Source: Aliigemmobacter aestuarii (GTDB lineage Bacteria; Pseudomonadota; Alphaproteobacteria; Rhodobacterales; Rhodobacteraceae). Taken from it: a DNA stretch of 64,000 bases. Location of the stretch: assembly GCF_004799285.1 (NCBI RefSeq), contig NZ_SSND01000004.1, positions 310,001-374,000 on the forward strand, given 5' to 3'. The number at the start of each line of letters is the position of its first letter. Within the stretch, counting starts at the first letter, position 1. The position numbers were made by a program, and so were the translations under genes. This document shows, piece by piece, positions 17,119 through 27,704 of this stretch. The notes beneath the pieces are model-generated. The model was given only the letters and a program-made list of their open reading frames with translations. It made no database searches and was not told the origin of the DNA.

Positions 17119-17288
17119 CCTCATTTCCGCCCCGAAGATCGGGCAGGGATGAGCCTTCCATCCGCGTGAGCGGGCCGTGAACGTCCTTGCAAAGGGTCTG
17201 GCCCGCCCCCACGTCGATGGAAACGGGGGAGACGATTTCCGGTGCCGGGAGTGCCCGGCGCCCATGCGCTTTCGAAGGAGGGGAAGCC

Positions 17289-17831
17289 ATGACGCTTGAT
17301 CTGATCCTGGCCGAGGCTGGCCAGATTGCCGCCGGGCGGTTCGTCCTGCGGCCGGTGCGCAAGTCGGACGCGGGGCTGTTTGCCCATTACGCGGGCGACC
17401 GCCGCGTGGCAGAAGGCACCCGATCCATTCCCCATCCATTGCCGCCCGGCGCGGCGGAGGCCTTTGTCACACGGGCGATGGCACCCTCGGGTGACGAGGA
17501 CATCTGGGTGATGGACGGCACGGCAACGGGCCTGCCTGAGGTTCTGGGCGTGATCAGCCTCAAGCGCATGGATCGCGGCCAGTCCGAGGTCGGCTATTGG
17601 GTCGCACCCGCGTTCTGGAACCTCGGCATCGCGTCCGAGGCGGTGCGCGCCCTGATCGAGGCGAACCCGCAGGCCAACCGCACGATTTTTGCCGAGGTAT
17701 TCCAGGACAACCCCGGTTCGGCGCGGGTGCTGACCAACGCGGGCTTCACCTATCTGGGGGACGCGGAAACCTATTCGGTGGCGCGCGGGGCAAGGGTGCC
17801 CACGTGGACCTACCTGAAGAAACTGGACTGA
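17289..17831 (+). CDS. GNAT-family N-acetyltransferase (RimJ/RimL-like)
   Basis: Acetyl-CoA-dependent transferase of 180 residues. FVLRPVRKSDAGLFAHYAGD begins the fold, EVGYWVAPAFWNLGIASEAV contains the acetyl-CoA loop, and FAEVFQDNPGSARVLTNAGF is the C-terminal RimJ/L-type signature. The ATG at 17289 follows GAAGGAGGGG, a strong ribosome binding site. In related bacteria a GNAT gene lies between rpmA and obgE; its target (protein N-terminus or small molecule) is unknown. Confidence 0.9.
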   Translation: MTLDLILAEAGQIAAGRFVLRPVRKSDAGLFAHYAGDRRVAEGTRSIPHPLPPGAAEAFVTRAMAPSGDEDIWVMDGTATGLPEVLGVISLKRMDRGQSEVGYWVAPAFWNLGIASEAVRALIEANPQANRTIFAEVFQDNPGSARVLTNAGFTYLGDAETYSVARGARVPTWTYLKKLD

Positions 17832-17839
17832 CCGGACCG

Positions 17840-17902
17840 GCGCCTGCCAGTGCTCGCGCCTGCCAGTGCTCGCGCCTGCCAGTGACCGGCGCCTGCCCGT
17901 GC
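17840..17902 (+). repeat. Tandem 16-bp repeat between GNAT and obgE genes
   Basis: The unit GCGCCTGCCAGTGCTC occurs twice exactly (17840, 17856), a third copy ends in ACC (17872), and a degenerate fourth (GGCGCCTGCCCGTGC) follows. It starts nine bases after the GNAT stop codon. Confidence 0.9.
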
Positions 17903-18024
17903 GCCAGAGGCGGGCAGACGCGCGGCTGCGGGGCCGGGCCAGGGGGCGGCGCCCGCCTTCGTGGCGCTTGAGCCTTTCGGGCGCATCCTGTATCGGGGCA
18001 GCGACCCCCCATGAGAAAGCCTGA

Positions 18025-20186
<2,162 letters not shown>

Positions 20187-20251
20187 GGGCAGGCCGGGGC
20201 GCTGCCCCCGGACCCCCGGGATATTTGGGCCAGAATGAAAGAGGCAGGGCG

Positions 20252-21511
20252 ATGGACGGGCAGGCGGGCGATCTGATGCAGACGATGGGCCGGGCGGCCC
20301 GCGACGCGGCGGCGGAGCTTGCCTTTGCCCCGGCCGCGCGGAAGACGGCGGCTCTTATGGCGGCGGCCGATGCGGTGGCCGCGCATGAGGCCGGGATCCT
20401 GGCTGCCAACGCGCGCGATCTGGACTATGGCCGCGAAAAGGGCCTGTCGCCCGCGATGATGGACCGGCTGACCCTGAACCCGGCGCGGATCGCCGCGATC
20501 TGCGAGGGGCTTCGGTCGGTGGCGGCGCAGCCCGATCCGGTTGGGCGGGTGCTGGCGGAATGGGACCGGCCCACGGGGCTGCACATCCAGCGGGTTGCCA
20601 CGCCCCTTGGCGTGGTGGGCGTCATCTATGAAAGCCGCCCGAACGTCACCGCCGACGCGGGCGCGCTGTGTCTCAAATCGGGCAATGCGGTGATCCTGCG
20701 CGGCGGGTCGGAAAGTTTCCATTCCTCGGGCGCGATCCATGCCTGCATGGTCGAGGGGCTCAGGGCGGCCGGGCTGCCCGAGGCCGCGATCCAGCTGGTG
20801 CCGACGCGTGACCGCGGGATGGTGACGGAAATGCTGCGGGCGACCGGGTTCATCGACGTGATCATCCCGCGCGGGGGCAAGGGGCTGGTCGGGCTGGTGC
20901 AGGCCGAGGCGCGGGTGCCCGTCTTCGCCCATCTGGAAGGCATCTGCCATGTCTATGCCGATGGCGATGCGGATCCGGAAAAGGCCCGGCGCGTGGTGCT
21001 GAACGCCAAGACCCGGCGGACCGGCATCTGCGGGGCCGCCGAATGCCTGCTGATCGACCGCGCCTTCTGGGACCGGCACGGCGCCGTGCTGATCGAGGAC
21101 CTGCTGGCCGCCGGGGTCGAGGTGCGGGCCGAAGGTGATCTGGCGCGCGTTCCGGGCACGGTGCCTGCCACGCCCGAGGATTTCGGGCGCGAGTTCCTTG
21201 ACATGATCATCGCGGCGCGCCTGGTGGAGGGCGTCGACGGGGCGATCGCCCATATCCGGCGCTATGGATCGAACCATACCGAAAGCATCCTGACGGAAAA
21301 TGATGCGACGGCGGCGCGGTTTTTCGAACGGCTGGACAGCGCGATCCTGATGCGCAACGCCTCGACCCAGTTCGCCGATGGAGGGGAATTCGGCATGGGC
21401 GCCGAGATCGGCATCGCCACGGGCAAGATGCATGCGCGCGGCCCCGTGGGCGCCGAGCAGTTGACCAGCTTCAAGTATCTGGTCACGGGCGACGGCACCT
21501 GCCGGGCCTGA
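20252..21511 (+). CDS. proA: Gamma-glutamyl phosphate reductase
   Basis: Second enzyme of proline synthesis: reduces gamma-glutamyl phosphate to glutamate semialdehyde with NADPH. It has 419 residues. Visible are [20 protein letters not shown], the catalytic cysteine in [13 protein letters not shown] and the C-terminal [19 protein letters not shown]. The ATG at 20252 follows GAGGCAGGG. It shares the operon with proB and converges on chpT, with only four bases between the stops. Confidence 0.97.
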   Translation: MDGQAGDLMQTMGRAARDAAAELAFAPAARKTAALMAAADAVAAHEAGILAANARDLDYGREKGLSPAMMDRLTLNPARIAAICEGLRSVAAQPDPVGRVLAEWDRPTGLHIQRVATPLGVVGVIYESRPNVTADAGALCLKSGNAVILRGGSESFHSSGAIHACMVEGLRAAGLPEAAIQLVPTRDRGMVTEMLRATGFIDVIIPRGGKGLVGLVQAEARVPVFAHLEGICHVYADGDADPEKARRVVLNAKTRRTGICGAAECLLIDRAFWDRHGAVLIEDLLAAGVEVRAEGDLARVPGTVPATPEDFGREFLDMIIAARLVEGVDGAIAHIRRYGSNHTESILTENDATAARFFERLDSAILMRNASTQFADGGEFGMGAEIGIATGKMHARGPVGAEQLTSFKYLVTGDGTCRA

Positions 21512-21515
21512 CGGG

Positions 21516-22205
21516 TCAGACCTCGAGCCGCAACTCGCCGCCACTTTCGGTCACGCGCAGCCTTCGCCCGGTCCGGGCAAGATCGGCGCGGACCAGCGCG
21601 AACTGCACCTGCGCGGGGCCGAGTGTGGCGGGGGCCGGGGCGCCATCCGATGACAGCCAGTCCCAGAACGGGCCGATGTCGCGGCGGCGGGCGCTGTGTG
21701 CGGCGATGCGCCAGCCGTCTCCGTCCCGGTCAAGAAGGACATGGCCGCCATAGGGCAACGCGGTTTCAAGGCAGAGCAGCAGCAGGAACAGAAGCCGCGC
21801 CTCGGACCGGGCCATTTCGGCCGGTCCCTGAAGGTCCACCGTCAGCCGCCCGCCCGCGTTCATGTCCGACAGGATTGCCTGCAGATCTGCCCGCGCGACC
21901 CGCTGGCCCTGGCCGGGATCGCCAAAGGCCATCCGGAAGAAGCGCAGCCGCGCCGTCGCGCTGGCCACGCTTTCGGCGATCAGCGCCAGTTCGGGGCTTT
22001 TCCCGCCCGGTTCGAACATCAGCAGTTCCAGCCCATTGCCGATGGCGCCGATCGGGCTGATAAGGTCATGGCAGATGCGCGACCCCAGAAGCGCGGCAAG
22101 GTCGGCCCTGTCGGGCGCATCGGCGGGCGCATCGGCAGGCGTGGCGGTCGGGGGCGTTTCGGGCAGGGGCGTTTCGGGACGAGATGGAACAGGGGGCGGC
22201 GGCAT
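21516..22205 (-). CDS. chpT: Histidine phosphotransferase ChpT
   Basis: Phosphotransfer protein that passes phosphate from CckA to CtrA and CpdR in the alphaproteobacterial cell-cycle/motility relay. It has 229 residues with a proline-rich N-terminal tail of about 33 residues. The phosphorylated histidine is His46 in GSRICHDLISPIGAIGNGLE, followed by the degenerate ATPase-like domain. The closing LRVTESGGELRLEV is typical. A later start would still retain the His motif, so the N-terminal tail is uncertain. It stands alone between proA and a divergent small gene. Confidence 0.9.
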   Translation of the reverse strand: MPPPPVPSRPETPLPETPPTATPADAPADAPDRADLAALLGSRICHDLISPIGAIGNGLELLMFEPGGKSPELALIAESVASATARLRFFRMAFGDPGQGQRVARADLQAILSDMNAGGRLTVDLQGPAEMARSEARLLFLLLLCLETALPYGGHVLLDRDGDGWRIAAHSARRRDIGPFWDWLSSDGAPAPATLGPAQVQFALVRADLARTGRRLRVTESGGELRLEV

Positions 22206-22228
22206 GGCGTCACCTTTGGGGAAATGCG

Positions 22229-22402
22229 ATGAATGAAATACTGGAGCCTGGAATGTTCGTCCGGCACCCCGGCAAGCCGGATTGGGGGCTGGGGCAGGTG
22301 CAATCGAGGATCGGCAACCGGATCACCATCAATTTCGAACATGCGGGCAAGGTGGTGATCGACGGGGCGCATGTGGCCCTTGAACCCGTGTTTGACCGCT
22401 GA
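22229..22402 (+). CDS. DUF3553 domain protein
   Basis: Small protein of 57 residues (MNEILEPGMFVRHPGKPDWG then LGQVQSRIGNRITINFEHAG), an SH3-like fold resembling the DUF3553 domain seen alone in alphaproteobacteria and as a tail on UvrD/PcrA-like proteins. Function unknown; nucleic-acid or protein binding is plausible. I chose the ATG at 22229 for its match to family N-termini. It is divergent from chpT and lies 120 bases before olsB. Confidence 0.85.
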   Translation: MNEILEPGMFVRHPGKPDWGLGQVQSRIGNRITINFEHAGKVVIDGAHVALEPVFDR

Positions 22403-22522
22403 CGCAACTATAGGGCGTGCCTTTGGAAAATGGCAACCCGTGATTGCGCGGGCGGTGGCGGTTGCATTGCGGGCCGCGCCTTCCTAGAAGTTGACCACAG
22501 CCCCGAAAGGACCCCGCCCCGG

Positions 22523-23302
22523 ATGATCGCCGACACCTCGCGCCTGACCCTGCGCCTTGCGCGCGATGCGCGCGACCTGCGGGCCGCGCAGCGCCTGCGC
22601 TATCGGGTTTTCGTTCAGGAACTGGGGGGCGACGGCGCGATGGTGGACCATGACGACCGGCTGGAACGGGATGCCTTCGATCCGCTGTTCGATCACCTGA
22701 TCCTCGTCGACACGTCCCGCGATCCGGCAGAGTGCGAGGATGTGGTGGGGGTCTACAGGCTTTTGCCATCCGACAGGGTGGGGGCTGCGGGGCGGTTCTA
22801 TTCGGAACAGGAATACGACCTGACCGCGCTGCGCGCCTCCGGGCGGCGTCTGGTGGAACTGGGGCGGTCCTGCGTGCATCCCGATTTCCGGGGTGGGGCG
22901 GCGATGATGCTTTTGTGGAACGGGCTGGCCGAATATGTGCTGGACCGCGGGATCGAGATCCTGTTCGGCGTGGCCAGTTTCCACGGCACCGACCCGGCGC
23001 CGATCGCGCAGGCGCTGAGCTATCTGCACGCCCATCACCTGGCGCCCGAGGCGCTGCGCGTCGTCGCGCGGCCCGAACACCGGCAGGAGATGGCGCTGAT
23101 CCCGCCCGACCGGATCGACCGGAAGGCGGCGATGCTGGCCACGCCCGCGCTGATCAAGGCCTATCTTCGGCTGGGGGGCTTCGTGGGCGACGGGGCGTGG
23201 ATCGACCACGCCTTCAACACGACCGATGTCTGCCTTGTGATGGACACGGCGCGGATGTCGGCCAGGCACCGCGATTTCTATGTCCGCAAGGCCGAGGGCT
23301 GA
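22523..23302 (+). CDS. olsB: L-ornithine N-alpha-acyltransferase OlsB
   Basis: First enzyme of ornithine-lipid synthesis: transfers a 3-hydroxyacyl group from ACP to the alpha-amino group of ornithine. It has 259 residues of the GNAT-like OlsB family: LRYRVFVQELGGDGAMVDH, YRLLPSD, ELGRSCVHPDFRGGAAMMLL and LFGVASFHGTDPAPIAQALS. The start at 22523 is an ATG after GGACCCCG; upstream in-frame sequence is not family-like. It is followed three bases later by olsA, so both steps are encoded together. Confidence 0.94.
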   Translation: MIADTSRLTLRLARDARDLRAAQRLRYRVFVQELGGDGAMVDHDDRLERDAFDPLFDHLILVDTSRDPAECEDVVGVYRLLPSDRVGAAGRFYSEQEYDLTALRASGRRLVELGRSCVHPDFRGGAAMMLLWNGLAEYVLDRGIEILFGVASFHGTDPAPIAQALSYLHAHHLAPEALRVVARPEHRQEMALIPPDRIDRKAAMLATPALIKAYLRLGGFVGDGAWIDHAFNTTDVCLVMDTARMSARHRDFYVRKAEG

Positions 23303-23305
23303 CCG

Positions 23306-24136
23306 ATGGGCGAGGCCTGGAAAGAGGCGCCGGTTCCCCCCTTGCGGATCGGTCCGCTGGGGTGGCTTCGCGTCGGGCTGCGCGGCCTGACACTGGGCAG
23401 CCTGACCTATGGCGGGCTGGCCATACTCATGCTGGTGCGGCTGGTCGAACAGCCGCTTTTCGGGATGGCCCGTCCCTGGACGCCGCATATCACCCAGACG
23501 GTCTGCCGCCTTGCGCTGCGCATCCTGCGCCTGCCGCTGAAGGTCGAGGGCACGCCGATGATCGAAGATGGGGCGGTTGTGGCCAACCACGCCTCGTGGC
23601 TGGACATCTTCGTGCTGAACGCGGCGCAGCGGGTCTATTTCGTGTCGAAATCCGAAGTGGCGGGCTGGCCCGGCATCGGCTGGCTGGCGCGCGCCACGGG
23701 AACCGTGTTCATCGCCCGCAAGGGCACCGAGGCGAAGGTGCAGCAGCACCTGTTCGAGGAACGCCTGCGCGCGGGGCACCGGCTGTTGTTCTTTCCGGAA
23801 GGCACAAGCACCGATGCCGTGCGCGTCCTGCCGTTCAAATCGACGCTGTTTGCCGCCTTCTATACCCACGGGCTGGAACGCGTGATGCATATCCAGCCGG
23901 TCACGGTGATCTATCATCCGCCCGAAGGCGAGGACCCGCGGTTCTATGGCTGGTGGGGCGACATGGAATTCGGCCCGCATCTTCTGAAGACGCTGGCGCA
24001 GGGGCGTCAGGGGCGGGTCGAGGTGATCCACCACGCGCCCGTGCCGGTCGATGCCTTCGAGAACCGCAAGGCGCTTGCGCTGCATTGCGAACGGGTGATC
24101 CGCACGACCCATCCCCTGGCCGAAGCCGGAGAGTGA
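23306..24136 (+). CDS. olsA: Lyso-ornithine lipid O-acyltransferase OlsA
   Basis: Membrane-associated acyltransferase (PlsC fold) of 276 residues that adds the second fatty acid to lyso-ornithine lipid. Motif I is NHASWLD (the HX4D active site), motif III FFPEGTSTD, with GTVFIARKG between. A hydrophobic N-terminal segment near residues 35-50 probably anchors it to the inner membrane. Its tight coupling to olsB decides the assignment over a general 1-acylglycerol-3-phosphate acyltransferase, which shares the motifs. Confidence 0.92.
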   Translation: MGEAWKEAPVPPLRIGPLGWLRVGLRGLTLGSLTYGGLAILMLVRLVEQPLFGMARPWTPHITQTVCRLALRILRLPLKVEGTPMIEDGAVVANHASWLDIFVLNAAQRVYFVSKSEVAGWPGIGWLARATGTVFIARKGTEAKVQQHLFEERLRAGHRLLFFPEGTSTDAVRVLPFKSTLFAAFYTHGLERVMHIQPVTVIYHPPEGEDPRFYGWWGDMEFGPHLLKTLAQGRQGRVEVIHHAPVPVDAFENRKALALHCERVIRTTHPLAEAGE

Positions 24137-24163
24137 ACCCGCGCGGCCCCGGTCAGCCCCGCC

Positions 24164-24784
24164 TCAGCCCAGGGGGGCAAGCAGCGCCTTCAGCGCGGCG
24201 GCCGGATCTTCGGCGCGCCAGATTTCATCGCCGATCCCGAAGAAATCGGTGACAGGGCCCAGTTCGGCCACCAGATCGGCGGTCAGCGCGCCTTCGGCCA
24301 CCACCGGCACCTCGATCATTTCCGACCACCACTGAAAGAGGTCGACCGGCGCGCGCGCGCCCGTGCCGAGGCTGGTTTCGCCGACCGGCCCGAAGGCGAC
24401 GTAATCCGCCCCCGCCTCGGCGGCGTTCATGCCTTCGTGCCGTGTGGTTCCGCAGAAGGCGCCGATGATCGCGTCGCCCCCCAGATCCTTGCGCAGCTTG
24501 CGCACTAGACGGGCGCCGTCGGTCAGATGCACGCCGTCCAGCCCCAGCCGTTCGACCATCTGCACGTGGTTTTCGATCACGATGGCCACGTCGCGGGCAT
24601 GGGTCACCTCGCGTAGCGCGTCGCCCGCGCGCAGGATCGCATCCTCGTCGCGCGTGGCCAGCGCCAGGCGCACGCAGGCGACCTCGGCCTGGTCCAGCAC
24701 CGCCGCCAGACGGTCGGCGAATGTGTCCACCTCCAGCGCGGGCGGGGTGACGAGGTAGATCTGCGGGCGATCGGTGTCTGCCAT
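24164..24784 (-). CDS. Thiamine phosphate synthase-like (ThiE-like TIM barrel) protein
   Basis: Cytoplasmic TIM-barrel protein of 206 residues. QIYLVTPP opens the fold, IENHVQMVERLGLDGVHLTD corresponds to the ThiE DGVHLG region, GAFCGTTRHEGMNAAEAGAD and DYVAFGPV match the phosphate-binding region. The motif HLTDG and a short C-terminus differ from canonical ThiE, and no thi genes are adjacent, so the reaction is uncertain. The start is one of two adjacent ATGs (24787, 24784) after GAGGAG; I use 24784. It is divergent from trmJ. Confidence 0.82.
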   Translation of the reverse strand: MADTDRPQIYLVTPPALEVDTFADRLAAVLDQAEVACVRLALATRDEDAILRAGDALREVTHARDVAIVIENHVQMVERLGLDGVHLTDGARLVRKLRKDLGGDAIIGAFCGTTRHEGMNAAEAGADYVAFGPVGETSLGTGARAPVDLFQWWSEMIEVPVVAEGALTADLVAELGPVTDFFGIGDEIWRAEDPAAALKALLAPLG

Positions 24785-24932
24785 CATGCGGCTCCTCAAG
24801 GGCTTTGGCGCCCTTTAGCGCGTTTTCCTGGGCTTGGCTATCGGCTGCGGCTTTCCTTGTCATGCCGATTGCACCAGCGTATCAGGCGCGGGCTTATCAG
24901 GCGCGCAACGCGATCCCCACGGCAGGACCGAC

Positions 24933-25706
24933 ATGACCCAACCGTTCTTCATCCTCGTCCGCCCGCAGATGGGCGAAAACATCGGCGCCGCCGCGCGCGC
25001 CATGCTGAATTTCGGGCTGACGGGCATGCGCGTCGTCGATCCGCGCGATGGCTGGCCCAATCCGCGCGCGGTGGCGATGGCTTCGGGGGCAGGGCGGATC
25101 CTGGACCTTGCCGGGCAGTTTCCGGACGTGCCCCGGTCGATCGCCGATTGCGACTATGTCTTTGCCACCACGGCGCGCGGGCGCGAACTGACCAAGCCCG
25201 TGGTCACGCCGGAACGCGCGATGGAACAGGCCCGCGCGATGGCCGCCGAAGGCAAGCGCGTGGCTTTCCTGTTCGGCCCCGAACGCGCGGGGCTGGAGAA
25301 CGAGGATCTGGTCCATGCCAATGCCATCGTGACCGTGCCGGTCAACCCCGATTTCCCCTCGCTCAACCTTGGGCAATGCGCGCTGCTTCTGGCCTATGAA
25401 TGGCGCCGGCAGACGGCCGATGTCGCCCCCGAGGTGATGGTCATGGCGCGGACCGAATTCGCGACCCGGCTGGAGGTCGAGAAGCTGGCCGACCATTACG
25501 AGGCGCGTCTGGGGGATGCGGGGTTCTTTCATCCGGCGGAAAAGGCGCCCGGAATGAAACTTGCGCTGCGCAACATGTGGGCGCGTCTGAACCTCACGCG
25601 GGCCGAGGTGCAGACCTTCCACGGCATGCTGCGCCAGATCGCCTGGAAGCTGAAACGGCAGGGCGAAGCGGAGGGCGATGAAAAAAATCTGGCCGAGAAG
25701 GAATAA
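24933..25706 (+). CDS. trmJ: tRNA (cytidine/uridine-2'-O-) methyltransferase TrmJ
   Basis: SPOUT-class RNA methyltransferase of 257 residues that methylates the ribose at tRNA position 32. Knot motifs are visible: RPQMGENIGAAARAMLNFGL (motif 1), FLFGPERAGLENEDL (motif 2) and PSLNLGQCALLLAYEWRR (motif 3). A helical C-terminal extension of about 90 residues fits TrmJ rather than TrmL. The ATG at 24933 follows GGCAGGAC. It precedes the RTX gene but is probably transcribed independently of it. Confidence 0.92.
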   Translation: MTQPFFILVRPQMGENIGAAARAMLNFGLTGMRVVDPRDGWPNPRAVAMASGAGRILDLAGQFPDVPRSIADCDYVFATTARGRELTKPVVTPERAMEQARAMAAEGKRVAFLFGPERAGLENEDLVHANAIVTVPVNPDFPSLNLGQCALLLAYEWRRQTADVAPEVMVMARTEFATRLEVEKLADHYEARLGDAGFFHPAEKAPGMKLALRNMWARLNLTRAEVQTFHGMLRQIAWKLKRQGEAEGDEKNLAEKE

Positions 25707-25766
25707 ACCCGCGGGCAGATCGTTTTGCCTCTGACTGGAACAGCCATCGGGGAAAGGAACGATCAG

Positions 25767-26450
25767 ATGCCGATCTATCGCGGAAACGGGGAAGCCAACC
25801 GGATCTTCGGGTCGCAGGGCAATGACACGGTGCTGGGGTTCGACGGGGCCGATACGCTTTACGGGCGGGACGGGCGCGACCGGGTCGAAGGGGGCGACGA
25901 CGAGGATCGCCTATATGGCGGCGCGGGCGACGACACGATGATAGGCGGCAAGGGCGAGGATCGGCTCTGGGGCGATGCGGGCAACGATCTTTTCACCGAT
26001 GAAAGCGGCAATGACGCCTTCTTCGGCGGGGCCGGGAATGACACGATCCGCGCGGGCGAGGGCAACGACAGCCTGAACGGCGGCACCGGGCGCGACCTTC
26101 TGGTGGGCGGCGAGGGCGACGACAGGATGATCGGCGGCCGTGGTGCCGACCGCCTGATCGGTGACGAAGGCAACGACACGCTGAACGGCGGGCGGGGCAA
26201 TGACGTGATGACCGGGGGCGAAGGCGCCGACCGCTTCGTGTTCCGCTGGGGCAGCGACAGGATCACTGATTTCGACATCGGCGACGACCAGATCGACCTC
26301 AGCGGCATTGCCGGTCTGGACGACTTCGGCGACGTGCTGGCGCGGATGCGGCAGGACGGCTCCGACACCGTGTTCCGCGCGGGCTCGCATGTCCTGAGGA
26401 TCGAGGACGTCTCGCGCGCCTCGCTTGACGCGGATGACTTCCTGTTCTGA
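25767..26450 (+). CDS. RTX calcium-binding (hemolysin-type repeat) protein
   Basis: Protein of 227 residues made almost wholly of glycine-rich nonapeptide repeats (GGAGDDTMIGG, GNDSLNGGTGRDLLVGG, GRGNDVMTGG) that bind calcium and fold as a beta roll. The C-terminus (ITDFDIGDDQIDLSG then DADDFLF) is the usual uncleaved secretion-signal region of type I exported proteins. There is no catalytic domain and no N-terminal signal peptide. The start at 25767 follows GGAAAGGA. No type I exporter genes are adjacent, so the exporter must be elsewhere. Confidence 0.93.
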   Translation: MPIYRGNGEANRIFGSQGNDTVLGFDGADTLYGRDGRDRVEGGDDEDRLYGGAGDDTMIGGKGEDRLWGDAGNDLFTDESGNDAFFGGAGNDTIRAGEGNDSLNGGTGRDLLVGGEGDDRMIGGRGADRLIGDEGNDTLNGGRGNDVMTGGEGADRFVFRWGSDRITDFDIGDDQIDLSGIAGLDDFGDVLARMRQDGSDTVFRAGSHVLRIEDVSRASLDADDFLF

Positions 26451-26458
26451 GCCGAAGG

Positions 26459-26480
26459 CGCCCCCCGGCACCGGGGGGTG
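26459..26480 (+). terminator. Strong GC hairpin after the RTX gene
   Basis: CCCCCC and GGGGGG arms flank GGCACC right after the RTX stop codon. There is no T run, so termination efficiency is uncertain. Confidence 0.5.
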
Positions 26481-26552
26481 CGACCGATTGCGAACCGGCC
26501 TTGAAAGGTGGTGCGCCGCGTCCTAGGGTCCTGCCGCGAAAGGGGACCGCAG

Positions 26553-27704
26553 ATGGCAGGAAAGCGCAGCATTTTCGAGGAAGTCGGCGAAGGCACCCGC
26601 GCGGCGGCACCCGCGCCCGGCGTGATCGACAAGGGCACGGGCGGCGCGCGCGGCGCGATCCGCGGCTGGCTGCTGGTCCTTTTCATGCTGGTCGCGTCGA
26701 TGATCGTAGTCGGCGGTCTGACGCGGCTGACGGATTCGGGCCTGTCGATCACCGAATGGCGCCCCGTGACGGGCGCCCTGCCGCCGATGTCGGTCGAAGA
26801 GTGGGCCGTCGAGTTCGACAAGTATCGCGCGATTCCGGAATATCAGTTGCAGAACAAGGGGATGAGCCTTGAGGATTTCAAGGTCATCTACTGGTGGGAA
26901 TGGGGCCACCGGCAACTGGGCCGTGTCGTCGGTCTGGTCTGGGCCGCGGGGTTCGTCTTCTTCTGGGCGACAAGGCGCGTTCCGGCGGGCTGGACGGGCC
27001 GGCTTCTGGGCCTTGGTGCCCTGGGCGGGCTTCAGGGCGCGATCGGCTGGTGGATGGTGTCCTCGGGGCTGACGGGGGAACGGGTCGATGTGGCCTCCTA
27101 CCGGCTGGCCACGCATCTGGGCCTGGCCTTCGTCATCCTGGGTCTCATCGCCTGGTATGTCCTTCTTCTGGGGCGGAGCGAGGCGCAGCTCATGCAGGCG
27201 CGCCGCAGCCGCGAGGCGAAGCTTTACAGCCTGTCCACCGGGCTGATGCATTTCGCCTTCCTTCAGATCCTTCTGGGTGCGCTGGTGGCCGGCATCGACG
27301 CAGGGCGTGGCTTTCCGACCTGGCCCGACATGAACGGGCAGTTCTTCCCCGCAGACGCCTTCTATGTGCCCGGCGGGCCCGCCTGGGCGGCGTTCTTTGA
27401 AAACCCGGGGCTTGTGCAGTTCATGCACCGCATGGCCGGCTATCTGCTGTTCGCCTTCGCCATCGTCGTCTATCTGCGCGGCCGCAGGTCGGCCCATCGG
27501 GCGACGCGCGGCGCCTTCGGTGCGGTCATGGCGATGATGGTGGTGCAGCTTCTGCTGGGCATCGCCGCAGTGTTGACCGCAGCGCATCTGCATGTGGCGA
27601 TCACCCATCAGGTGGGCGCGATCCTTCTGTGGGTGCTGATCCTGCGCGCCCGTCACCTTTCCCAATACCCGCTGGTCGGGTCGATCCGCGAGGGCACGCA
27701 ATGA
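26553..27704 (+). CDS. ctaA: Heme A synthase CtaA
   Basis: Inner-membrane enzyme of 383 residues that oxidises the C8 methyl of heme O to make heme A for aa3-type cytochrome oxidases. Eight membrane segments are expected. Heme-ligand regions are visible as WEWGHRQLGR, YRLATHLGLAF, FMHRMAGYLLF and VAITHQVGAILL. The substrate-binding ITEWRPVTGALPP lies after the first membrane segment. The start at 26553 follows AGGGGA. Its last four bases (ATGA) overlap the carboxypeptidase start. Confidence 0.96.
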   Translation: MAGKRSIFEEVGEGTRAAAPAPGVIDKGTGGARGAIRGWLLVLFMLVASMIVVGGLTRLTDSGLSITEWRPVTGALPPMSVEEWAVEFDKYRAIPEYQLQNKGMSLEDFKVIYWWEWGHRQLGRVVGLVWAAGFVFFWATRRVPAGWTGRLLGLGALGGLQGAIGWWMVSSGLTGERVDVASYRLATHLGLAFVILGLIAWYVLLLGRSEAQLMQARRSREAKLYSLSTGLMHFAFLQILLGALVAGIDAGRGFPTWPDMNGQFFPADAFYVPGGPAWAAFFENPGLVQFMHRMAGYLLFAFAIVVYLRGRRSAHRATRGAFGAVMAMMVVQLLLGIAAVLTAAHLHVAITHQVGAILLWVLILRARHLSQYPLVGSIREGTQ

